Part shown: piece by piece, positions 45,684 through 55,752 of the stretch
Layout of the letters: every line of letters begins with the position of its first letter
How positions within the stretch are numbered: position 1 is the stretch's first letter
Assembly: GCA_023052935.1 (NCBI GenBank)
Contig: CM041292.1
Span: 102,030,426 to 102,094,425 of the forward strand
DNA: 64,000 bases
From: Piezodorus guildinii
Taxonomy: Eukaryota > Arthropoda > Insecta > Hemiptera > Pentatomidae
Direction: 5' to 3'
Position numbers and translations under genes: made by a program
Notes under the pieces: generated by a model
What the model saw: only the letters and a program-made list of their open reading frames with translations
The model's database searches: none
Told to the model about the DNA's origin: nothing

Positions 45684-46556
45684 TCAAGATGTTATAATAT
45701 CTTTACCTTTAGTCTTCTTATTTCGAGTTGACGAGCATGGAGATGTTTCGAGTGATGCCGGGAGTAAGCGTTTTTTCTCATTGATTTCTTCATATATTTT
45801 GAATTCATCTGAATCGGTGTCGTAAAACTGTTCTTGTGAGTTTTTAAAAAAATTCAAATCAGATTCACATTTAATTTGTACTTTAGTAGAGCCCTCGAGA
45901 TGCCGTATATATATTTTGCCATTTCTATGCCAGAGGTATTTAAAGTTTCCCTCTTTCTGCGAGACTCTAGCTTTTGCAAATATAACACGATTTTCAGCAG
46001 ATAGTACCTCATTTATAAATATATTTTTGTTCCTTTCCTTGTTAGATTCGAAGCCGCTAATACTTTTAACAGAAACTTTGCCTCTATATTCTCTAGCTCG
46101 AACCAAAAATGCGTCTCGATCGGCTTTTCTAAGAAAAATCAGTATAACAATATCAGTAAATGACCCGTTTTTTCGTCGAATTCTATAATAATTATCGAGA
46201 TCCTTAATATTAAAGTCAGTATCTAGTAGGCTGAATAAATCAGAGCACATGTTCTTTAGGTTTTCTCCTTCTTTATAAGGAATCCCCTTGACTTCTACTT
46301 TTTTACCTGATATAATTTGAGTTGAAGCATCTTTTAAGCTCTGGAGCTCTTTTTTTAGGTTTGATACCCGTTCGTTGAAGGTTTTAATCTGAGAAACAAT
46401 GTAATTCTGAGTTTCTTGAAATCCTGATATGGTTTTTGTAAATTGTTCCATGGAATTTTTAATTGTTAAAATTTCTGAATTAGTAGTTGTCGCAGAGCTG
46501 ATTAATAGATCTATTTTTTCTTCCAGACTTAACCTGGTTAGAGAGCTTTCCGCCAT
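45684..46556 (-). CDS. LINE ORF1 protein, coiled coil plus FP25K-like domain
   Basis: 290 residues, intact from ATG 46556 to TGA 45684-45686. The N-terminal third (about residues 5-95) is rich in heptad-like Leu/Ile with charged residues (VSNLKKELQSLKDA), predicted coiled coil. The middle resembles the family of baculovirus FP25K-like / LINE ORF1 domains: an RIRRK stretch followed by VILIFLRKADRDAFL, then INEVLSAENRVIFAKAR and YLWHRNGKIYIRH. The C-terminal ~60 residues are acidic then basic. The inferred role is RNA binding and chaperoning during target-primed reverse transcription. ORF2 follows in the same frame after a single stop. Confidence 0.8.
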   Translation of the reverse strand: MAESSLTRLSLEEKIDLLISSATTTNSEILTIKNSMEQFTKTISGFQETQNYIVSQIKTFNERVSNLKKELQSLKDASTQIISGKKVEVKGIPYKEGENLKNMCSDLFSLLDTDFNIKDLDNYYRIRRKNGSFTDIVILIFLRKADRDAFLVRAREYRGKVSVKSISGFESNKERNKNIFINEVLSAENRVIFAKARVSQKEGNFKYLWHRNGKIYIRHLEGSTKVQIKCESDLNFFKNSQEQFYDTDSDEFKIYEEINEKKRLLPASLETSPCSSTRNKKTKGKDIITS

Positions 46557-46967
46557 TATTTAAAGTTGAACAATGTAGAGAGATAGATGAAAAAAACTTA
46601 ATAAGTCAATATAAATAAATAAATTATATACAGCTGGTTGAATAAATGAATATAGTGTGTACTAACAGCTGATGGCATTAAGTTTAACTCTGTCATGCAA
46701 AACTTACGTAGTGGTGGGGGTAGACATGATATCTCTTGCCAATGTGATAAGGACTGCAAACTCTCCGGGAAAGCCTATTTCTTTTTCAACTCCTTGTTCC
46801 TTCTACACTAATCACAGTTCTATGTAAATTCGTAGGCGCACAGATCAATACAAATTACAGTACTGTTCAAAATATCAGATTTCTAGAGAAAAGTATGCCC
46901 TCGCTAGCTCGTAGTGAATACAGATACGATGTTTCACCTATCTAGGCCACAGCCTTTTGTCCGAGTT

Positions 46968-47589
46968 TGAAAAGTATTGATATACTATACATAAAAATCC
47001 TCTCTTAAGATGAGGAAATGATTGAATTATAAAATTGAAAGACTTGTAAATAGTCTACATAGCAAGATGTTCACTTCATGCTTTCTATATTATTTCATAG
47101 ATTCTAAATATTTTATTTTTCTTAGTGCCTAATCTCGTTCGTATTTATTTATTCTTTTTTGTATTTTTTAAAATTTATTTTTATTGATTTCGTATTTTTA
47201 AAAGTTTATTTTGTATGATTTATATGATGCATTATTTTTAAATACTCTTGTTTAAAATATTTAATTGAAAATATGTTTTCTTATCAAATGTAGCTATAAT
47301 ACGCGTTATGCCGCAAGATGCTACGCTTAGAAATAAATGCGCTCACTGCAGGATTGTAATGTGAAAAAGACCGTATTAATTAGTCGATGTTTATTTTATT
47401 ATATTTATCGATGTTTATTTTATTACTATTTCATTTTATTTATTTCGAGTCCTCTAAATTTATTACGCAAAACAACAAAATACATGGACATGTGTAAATA
47501 AGCAATGAATGTCCTTTTATTACCTGAAGGTATTTCAATGTTATATAGAACGGCATGTATGTACAGTATGCACTTTTCCAATTTTCACC
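46968..47589. other. AT-rich unassigned sequence
   Basis: No coding or repeat assignment. T-rich tract at 47100-47270. Confidence 0.4.
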
Positions 47590-47965
47590 TTCTTAGCTTA
47601 TTTTAAGAAACATATATAATGCGAAGGAACCGTTATGTTGAATTCTTGAGGCGTAATGAGTTCATATTTCAGACGTCAGAACTCCCCTTGTTGACGTAAT
47701 CGCGGGAAGAAAGCGTTTCCAACTCCTAGGACTGTCAGTCCATCAACAAATGTGATGTGCCTCTGGCTGACATATTCTGGTACTATTGGGAGCTGGAGGA
47801 CTTGATGGATTATAGCACTCTTTGCCTTCTGAAGATTGGTTCCCCTGACAATCCGCCGAAGTATGGAACATCTGAAGCTCTTTTACTGTAGTCATTTAAA
47901 GGAGAGGAAGGAGGAGCGTACCATAAAGCATAGTCGGTCGTACAATGATATAATAATGTTACAAT
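47590..47965 (-). pseudogene. LINE reverse-transcriptase C-terminal remnant
   Basis: Broken minus-strand frames read VRPTMLYGTLL near 47940 and SILRRIVRGTNLQKAKSAII then PIVPEYVSQRHIT at about 47870-47770. This resembles the segment after the RT domain of jockey-type LINEs (LLYG...LRxIVxAPWYxxN...IPxVxEY). Stops and indels abound. Confidence 0.5.
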
Positions 47966-50900
47966 GAAATTGTAAATTTGTAGCTTAAGCCTCTACAATA
48001 ACTGTAGCAAAGACAGCAGGGTTACAGAATCTGTACCCCTTCCGCCTGGCCAGCCTCCAATTCTCATACTGTATTGAATCATTTTATTCACGTCACTCGC
48101 TGTGCTTTCAGTTCTTTTTAGCCCTTCATTCAACTAAAATTCAATTAATTTTGCGTCATTACTGGTAAAGTAAATTCGTAACTCAGCAAACCATGCATTT
48201 GATACAGAAAGTTGAGGAGTAACCTATTCCCTAATGAGAAGACTTTTTATTATTTATTATTAAAATGTCTCTTTCACTATCATACAAGTTTTCTTTTAGC
48301 TGTAATGTATTTATATGATTCTTCTTGAGTACATTAAACCGTTGAATCACTGTGGTTCGCTTAGAGCAACGAGGTATGAAATATAATGCTATAAATCAGC
48401 ACCGGATCTGAGAGCAATGTGTTGGAAGAGCCGCCATATAGACAAATGATGACTTCTAGTTGAGAGAAAGTGGATCATCCTGAAGGGGGAACTTATATCT
48501 TTTATCGCCTCTAGACTTTCAGCGCCGTGGACCTGATGCCTGCAACACATTGCCTCCTATATTTCTTCATGGTGAATAGGGTACTTTTGAATGTGTCCTT
48601 TTTTCTAACATAATCTAAATATATCTCCCTCTGGTAGATAAATTTTCCATTTCTTCCACGTATTCCTATATTTCAACTATCTGATATATACGTTAATATT
48701 TTTCTATTTTTTAGTTCCTAATTTTAAGTTAAGGTTTCCGAATTTACGTTAATACTAATAGAACTACATGAAATAAATTGTTCACACATAACTACTACTT
48801 TTGGTTTGTTATTTTCAATTATCTTTTTAAGCGACTAAGAAAAATACATAAAATACATTCGCGAAAAAAAAAATTGCTCTCGTATCTTTTTACTAGGCAG
48901 CCCGTGTCCCGGGGTTTTACTCCTTGGAACTCTTACAATTCGGCATATTTTCAAGAATGCCCATATTTATTCATTACACCTGAATAAAATTGGATTAAAC
49001 CCAAATATATCAACAGTACTGGGTAGTAGAGAGGAAACCTAATTTATAATTAATCAATAATTAACTAATTTATATATATATTTTTTTTTTTAATATTTTC
49101 TTGACTTTAATTTTTTTTTCTTTTTAAATATTATTTTTTTTTTAACCATTGTTTACATAATAATCATTGTTTTTCTTAATTGCTTACAACCTAATAGTTA
49201 TTTCTTATAAATTTTAAACATACTATCTAGGCGTTGATGACCTTAGGGTTTTACGCCTTAAAACCAAAACAAACTAACGAAAAATTGCTCTCAAAGTGGA
49301 GTTTTGCTTTTTTGGCAATAATAAAACCTTGTCTAATGATTATTAGCATTTTTTATTTAACTTTCTCTTTATAATCCTGGAGTAAATATAATTAAGCAAT
49401 ATTAACTAAATAGAATATCGAAAAGCAATTAAAATGTGCCGTCAAATACTATATGTCAGAAGAATATAAAACATATATAATTAAAATATGTGTTAGTGTG
49501 AGTTTATTTGATATTGTCCAATTTTAATTAATTTGTTTGAACAATATTGTTTGAAGCAGTTGAGTCTTAGTCACAAAATTGATATGCTCTGCATATCACA
49601 CTATAATTTTTAAGTAATAGTTTCAGAATTTTTCAATCAGGCCCTTTTTAGATGTTGCTAAAAAGGGCCTGAATTAAAATAAATAAATAAATTAGAAATC
49701 TAGATTTAAAATAAATTAAAAATTTATATTAAAAAAAAATATAACATTTTTCCCAAGATCGAAATTTTTACAGAAAGTAGGATAATGGCTTAGCTATATA
49801 AAATAAAATAATCAAAGTTATGTAAAGTTTTCATCTACAGATTTTTACCCCACTAAAAGTATCATTTTTTGTTATTGTTTGAGGATTTTTTAACCACGTT
49901 TAAAATTTAGGATATGTGCTGTCAGAAGGAAAACTGTCAAGGAAAACCTTAGGGTATTGTAATTTTTTGCTCTTATTTAATATCATAATTTCAACACCCT
50001 AGATTTACCTAACATATGTTTTCAGCCGCAAAGCTGACTAAAAATGGATGGAAAACTAATATTATTATTAGCTATAAAAATGTTTCACCCACGGTTTTAA
50101 AATTAAAATAGCTGATCGGAGTGCTCTGGATGATTTTAAATGCACTGATCCGTTTATGTTTTTTTATAATGCTTGTATGCATTGGAATAATTAGTTTTCA
50201 ACTAGATTCTACAAAAATTTTACCATTAGATTGTTTAAACATTAAGTAAGTATCTACTTAATCAAAGCCATTAATAACTAAAATATTTCTTGATGGAGAA
50301 TTCCCTCTCAGTACTAATGGAATGCCCTGAGAGCTTCATCCATTTAGCAATGGCTGGAGTGCTACAGCGATAGGAAGGGAGAATGCTCATGTTTAGATAA
50401 GCGGTTATAGAATTTACCTTAGCAAGGATTAACACAGATAGGATCGGAGGAACGACAAGATTTACAGCAGATATGGGTAATATTTTCGAAACAGGCTCAA
50501 TAGAATTCCAAAATATTTAAAAAAAAAAATTCGAAAAATAATTGTTATTTCTATTATAAATTTGTTCTATTATAATACATCTCGCTTGATAATCAATTAA
50601 AACTATCTGTTTAAACATAATTTTACATGTTACGACTAAATTTTTAAATTATTTTACATTATTGGAACTTTTTCTACCCTATTTCCAGCTCTTGGGTGTT
50701 GTTTATCACTCTGTGTATGGACTAATTACCTCCAACTTAATGTCAAGGCATTTAATCCATTAGAAAAATGGACCGTATGAAAATAAAACAGAAAATTCAA
50801 TTACTATTTAAAAAAGATACATATTATTTTTAAGTGGTTAGAAAACTGATAATATGGATTAATGATTCAGTAATTTAGGTTTATTGTAACATTATTGAAA

Positions 50901-52640
50901 GGTGGATGTTAATGATATGGAAAGGGTATAAACAAAAGAGTAGATACACTGGTCCTCATGTACATCTGGTTCTTTCTGTTCTCCCTGTTCTCATATTCTT
51001 CTCCTTCTTAAATCTACTCCAAAACTTCGATGCTTTACCGACCAAGAACAAAAGGGAGAGAAAAAAAATAAAAAAAATAGACCTTCTAGTTCTCGTATCT
51101 CAGTCTCTTGTAACTCCCGCTAGGGGTTGTCCTATTCTCCTTAAAGACCACGAGATGGTGGTACGTCGCTTTTCGTTTTACTTTCTGAAGCCAAAAAAAT
51201 CGATTACTTTATAACCACGTTTTTTTTACATTTACGGAGGATTCATTTTTTTTTTTTTTTTTTTTTTTTTTTACTATCTTTAATGTAGCCCAACATCATT
51301 ATATCACAATAATTTACGAGATTTAGTATTATTAGGTATTTAGTATATGTTGTGCACTAGCCATAACATATTTATTTATTCTTTTTTGTTATTTATTCAT
51401 AAACTTTACTTTATTTATGTTCACAAAAATTTGTTACATTATAAACCTGTCATTACTTACGTAAAAATATTTCGTCAGTTCATAAGGATAGATATTTATA
51501 GATATAAATAGGTACCTACGTCTCTGAGGTTAAGATGAACCTGAAAATAATTATTATTTTTCAGTTCTCGAAGCAGCACTTATGTTTACAAATGCAAATA
51601 ATAGATAGAATCAGACATCTGTAGCCCTTTTTTAGACATGTTTCACTTTTTTTTTTTAAAATAATTTTTCCTATCTTTAGTTTATAAAACTATACAGGAA
51701 ATGGTGTTAAAACTTAATGATGACGAATATTTGTACACATCATTCTGGAACAAAAGAATAGGCAATTGTCTATAAACCTGTGAAGTACATACCAAGAGTA
51801 TTTAAATCTCCATAGGACATCAACTAAAATGGGAAGTATCGCATTTACACGTATTAATTATAATGCCCGATCTAATCTGTATTATGTGAAATAAAATTAT
51901 ATCTTTTCATTATTTCTTAATGATCACAAATAACAGTAAATATAGCAGAAAGGTGTTATAAATCCAACTTTCAACTGTTTGAGCGGATGTATGAGATAAT
52001 TACATGAATATAACCAATCTGGCAGTAATGAATTTCCAATTTAGTATAGTTGTTATTAATTGACCAACGATAATAACAGTGATCAATGAAAAAGGTATTC
52101 AATATTCCCGACTCCTAGAATTAATTATTAATAACGAAATGAAAAGCATTTTAGATCCCTGCTCTGGAAATTCAGTTCTATTGATATTCGGAGGGAGTAC
52201 AAACTCAATCAGCGCAATGATCAATCTCACCGAGGCAGGACTCTAAATACTGGCCAGCCCAGCGCTGCCAATTAGACCAGGCAGTCGGCCTGCAGTTGGC
52301 ACGCCTAATATTTACCCACCTCTTCTCTTTACAGGTCAACTGCTGAAATAAAGGTGAAAGAATATCAACGAAACTTTTCTCATAATTAAAACATAATTGG
52401 AAAAAATATTGAAAAGATCTGGCCGAGCAAAAGTATTACATTTACATAATCCTTTGAAGGTCCTTCATATACATCACTTTTTATTTTGCTTTATCTTAAG
52501 CGTATCAGTACGATTAAATATTAGCTTTTTCATCTGGAAACTCTGTTTTATAGTGGCCATAATCTTGGATAATACATCAGCGCTTGAATGTTTGAATCAG
52601 TAAAGGATTTTTGAGCTAAGAATATCTTTTATCTTAACTG
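47966..52640. other. Largely unassigned 4.7 kb region
   Basis: No supported gene. A SINE-tail-like motif AGGCGTTGATGACCTTAGGG TTTTACGCC lies at 49230-49260, and its reverse complement recurs near 63552-63582. Repeat E lies at about 50720-50945. A long T run is at 51249-51272. An open frame at 50906-51214 begins within repeat E and is not credible. Positions 52140-52340 are GC-richer, with a degenerate tRNA-like pattern on the minus strand and a CCTCTTCTCTTTACAG splice-acceptor-like tract at about 52319-52334. Confidence 0.4.
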
Positions 52641-53965
52641 ATCCCAATTACTTACAAATTGATACCCTAGTACATTTACGCATTAAAGAAGATATTATCC
52701 GCTCTCTTAGAAATAGATATAAGGGACGCCCATTAAGTTTTTACTCCAAGGATATATCATAATAAAATAATATTTCTGTTCGTGGTGGGATAATACTATG
52801 ATTACCAGGATATCTTCCATCATTGCCCTTTCGGCAGGTGTTGTGCAGGGTTCGAGTATATCTCCAATCCGTTTTAATTCCTTTATCAATGATCTTTTTA
52901 ATTCTTTACATCAGTGCTCCCATAACTAATATGCTGATGATAATTTCAGATCTACTTATCAATCTCCCTATTTGAGTCATTAGCAGTATTTTAAAATATT
53001 CAAGAATACCTTGATAGGCTCAGTAACAGGGCAAATCTGAATAAACTAAAACTAAATGTTATTAGGGGGAGCCGGTGGCTGAGTGGCTAGTGTGCTAGTC
53101 TCCCACGCCAGAGTTGTGAGTTCGAGTCCCAGTCCAAGCGGGACTTTTATAAGAATATAATTAAATGGGGACTCACTCACAGCCTCTCCCCCGGGTAGTG
53201 AGCCCCGTCAGGCTACTGGTGGCAACTCGCAAAAATAGGCGTAAGGAGTGATGACCCTACCCTAAACATTGTCATCGAGAAACGTGATTATATTCTCCCA
53301 GGAGTCTATACCACGCGGCCAAGGGCCTACACGGCCTGTCGCGCCTGAGAAAAAAAAATGTTATTAAAACTATTGCTATTTTCATTAATTTCCATTCCCT
53401 CATTAGATCTCATACCATCTTTCCTAATCTGATTCTAAATGAGCACCGAATCACCAACAGTTCCTCAGTCAAAAACCTATGTATCACCAAGTTTCTTTAA
53501 ATTCTACCATAGCTCTCATCATATTCTCCCACTATCTACTCTTAAGCTCCTTGCACTCTCACTTTTTTCTTACAGTATGACTATTGTAGTGAGGAGTATG
53601 GTGGCCTCTCGGCTGTTGAGGACAGACTGAAGAAGTCTCATGTGACCCACTTATACGGCTAGTTAAAGTGGCTGCTTCAATCAACACCCAAAAAATATTT
53701 TGCAGAATCATACCTTTACCAAACCATAAACTCCCAGCTTCCTCCTTACATACACATTCTCCTTCAATTTAAATCGTTAGTCCACTAACTTGAAACTAGA
53801 TCGCGACATTCTGACCTTTACGTTCCTACCCAGAGAACTAAAAAATCATTCCTTTTTTGTCCGCCCAACAACTATTTGGGATTCTCTACCAATCCATATC
53901 TTCCAAGCTACTTCTCTATCCTCATGCCAATCCCAACCTTCTGTCATCCCAAATAGGCGCTAAGC
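52641..53965 (+). pseudogene. Ancient LINE reverse transcriptase, interrupted by SINE-B
   Basis: Read through stops and indels, 52830-53040 resembles the catalytic RT region: AGVVQGSSISPIRFNSFIND, then a YADDN motif. After SINE-B, 53440-53960 continues as thumb and C-terminal sequence (SVKNLCITKF; EYGGLSAVEDRLKK; QLPPYIHILLQFKS). This is the pattern of CR1/L2-like LINEs. Very old; the endonuclease half is not visible. Confidence 0.6.
53065..53355 (+). mobile_element. tRNA-derived SINE, family B
   Basis: The tRNA-like head has an A box (GTGGCTGAGTGGCTAGTGTG) and a B box (GAGTTCGAGTCCCAG). An unrelated body follows (CCCGGGTAGTGAGCCCCGTC ... CACGCGGCCAAGGGCCTACA) and a poly(A) tail. The 11-bp duplication AAATGTTATTA flanks it at 53054-53064 and 53356-53366. 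It differs from families A and C in body sequence. Inserted in the older LINE. Confidence 0.9.
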
Positions 53966-54109
53966 AATTGTGATATTTCTAGATATCAAATTTTCAATAA
54001 AAGAAAATAATTTTTTAATGCCCTAATTTAAATTTTGGTTTACAATTTATTCAATTTCCATTTCTTTCAACAAAATTGTATCTAAAAAAATTGTTATTGT
54101 TAGTTTTTA

Positions 54110-54456
54110 ACAGCTGATGCGCTCGATGATAACAGTCATACGTTACTTCGTCTCTCAGATTTTTGCTCTTTTCAGTAGGAATTCGCTTGAGTTCAGTCTG
54201 GAAAACATCACTAGACTTCAAGAAAACCACAGCAGTGAATATTGGAGAAATATCGGTAAGCAAAGTTATAATTTACTTTGTACAATCACGAAAAGTGAAA
54301 GGAGGGTCACTGATCAGCTGATCGCCGCTAGCTCGGCAAGCTCGGGCTTGCTTTTCTTTAACTTATCTTTCTTTTATTATTCTTCCTTCTCATTCTCATT
54401 TCATTATTTATCTATTATTATTATTTTTTTAATAAATGAGATATTTTCATTAAGTT
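54110..54456 (+). promoter_or_regulatory. jockey 5' UTR, presumed internal promoter
   Basis: Shared with copy A (37129-37486). LINEs of this clade start transcription from a promoter inside their own 5' end. The palindrome ATCAGCTGAT-type motif at the extreme 5' end recurs ~200 bp downstream (GATCAGCTGATCG at 54312-54324). A GC-richer palindromic stretch (GCTCGGCAAGCTCGGGCTTGC) follows at 54331. The role of these repeats is inferred, not shown. Confidence 0.5.
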
Positions 54457-55752
54457 ATGTCCTCAAAAGCTACAAGTAAAAGATCTAGATCTGCAGGTTC
54501 AAACTCGTCTCCTACAAAACAGAGACCTCGCCGTGAAAATAATAAAAAAATGATTCCACCAGCGACCGCTTCAGCTACCTCTTTAGGATCTGAACCACAG
54601 CCCAGCACATCAACACAAGGAATGACTGATGAATCGCCGTTTTTTACACCGAACCCATTTCAGATACTCCAAAATCAAAATGAAAATGAAACCATGGAAT
54701 CTTCTCCTATACCCAGGGAACCACAACTTCCACCGATTTTTGTTAAAAATATTAAAAATTTTCAACTACTTTGTGCCCATTTAAACAAATTAACCGATCC
54801 TAACAGTTATTATTGTATAAGTAGAACTAGTGATACTAAAATATCCCCGACTACCGCCGAAAGCTACAGAAAAATAGTAAAATATCTGAGTGAGACCAAA
54901 GCTGATTTTCATACCTATCAGTTGCGCCAGGAGAGAGCTTTAAGGGTTGTGATTAGAAACCTACACCCTTCGACACCAGTTACAGCTATCAAAGAAGAAT
55001 TGACGGAGATAGGCTATAAAGTGCGGCAAGTCACCAATGTCCTAAAAGATAAAATTCCACTGCCTCTATTCTTCGTGGACTTGGAACCATCAGCAGGAGT
55101 TGAAAAAGTTTACGACCTCAAAAGATTGTACTATACTAGTGTAAGAGTTGAGAAACCTTACACTAAGAAAGAAATAGTTCAGTGCCATAATTGTCAGGCA
55201 TATGGTCATACGAGAACTTACTGCCACCACACACCACGCTGTGTGAAATGCGGTGAGCAACATAAATCAGAAGAATGCACAAGATCAAGATCAACACCCG
55301 CTGTATGTGCTCTGTGCCTCGAGGACCATCCGGCTAACTACAAGGGATGTCAAATCTACAAGAACCTCAAAAGCAGATACCAAAAACCTCAAAATCTGGC
55401 TGAAACAGCTGAACCGATCAGAAGCAGAAGACAACCTTCAAAAACAATTGATTCGAATGTAACATTTGCCCATCTACTTGGAGGTGGGAACCAGAACAAA
55501 GAGGCCCTGCCGGAACAACGCATACTTCAGAATCCTGAACCCCTTCCACAACCACATATTCCTCAAAATTTAACCAACCATCAACAACCTCATCCGAATC
55601 AAATTTCTCTTATTCCTCCTCCATCAAATGTCACAGACCTTACAAGTTTGATGACATCCTTCATCACTGAAATCAAATCCCTTGTTATGCCGCTAATATC
55701 ACTACTTACTAATCTCGTATCAAATTTAATCCCATCTTTAAAAAATCCTTAA
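54457..55752 (+). CDS. jockey ORF1, nucleic-acid-binding gag-like protein
   Basis: 431 residues. The first ~95 are Ser/Pro/basic and low complexity (SKRSRSAGSNSSPTKQRPRR). An RRM-like region spans about 95-235 (FVKNIKNFQLLCAHLNKL; RALRVVIRNLHPSTP). Three zinc knuckles follow from about residue 243: CHNCQAYGHTRTYC, CVKCGEQHKSEEC and CALCLEDHPANYKGC. The tail is Pro/Gln-rich. In jockey elements this protein binds RNA and helps target-primed reverse transcription. The stop TAA abuts the ATG of ORF2, which suggests reinitiation. ATG 54457 was chosen because copy A keeps the same start. Confidence 0.92.
   Translation: MSSKATSKRSRSAGSNSSPTKQRPRRENNKKMIPPATASATSLGSEPQPSTSTQGMTDESPFFTPNPFQILQNQNENETMESSPIPREPQLPPIFVKNIKNFQLLCAHLNKLTDPNSYYCISRTSDTKISPTTAESYRKIVKYLSETKADFHTYQLRQERALRVVIRNLHPSTPVTAIKEELTEIGYKVRQVTNVLKDKIPLPLFFVDLEPSAGVEKVYDLKRLYYTSVRVEKPYTKKEIVQCHNCQAYGHTRTYCHHTPRCVKCGEQHKSEECTRSRSTPAVCALCLEDHPANYKGCQIYKNLKSRYQKPQNLAETAEPIRSRRQPSKTIDSNVTFAHLLGGGNQNKEALPEQRILQNPEPLPQPHIPQNLTNHQQPHPNQISLIPPPSNVTDLTSLMTSFITEIKSLVMPLISLLTNLVSNLIPSLKNP

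Larger units (their letters stand above)
41940..46954 (-). mobile_element. Non-LTR retrotransposon with same-frame ORF1/ORF2, full length
   Basis: A 5.0 kb minus-strand LINE flanked by the 13-bp duplication TTTTGTCCGAGTT (41927-41939 and 46955-46967). Order on its strand: ~400-bp 5' UTR (46954-46557), ORF1, ORF2, 3' UTR ending AAATAAAATTATTC and a short (ATTC)n tail. The 3' end also has a GGGGTTACCCC palindrome near 41978. The APE-type endonuclease and C-terminal CCHC motif, with a coiled-coil/FP25K-like ORF1, place it broadly in the CR1/jockey-group assemblage. I cannot name the clade securely. The 15.5-16.5 kb remnant has a similar tail. Confidence 0.9.

Noticed and set aside
50906..51214. 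102-codon ORF as a host gene
   Set aside because: Starts inside a repeat E copy that lacks the frame at 2.9 kb, and shows no domain; composition is AT/K-rich.
52200..52320. tRNA-derived SINE on the minus strand
   Set aside because: An A-box-like TGGTCTAATTGG is present, but the B box is poor (ATTTAGAGTCC), and no body, tail or duplication was found.
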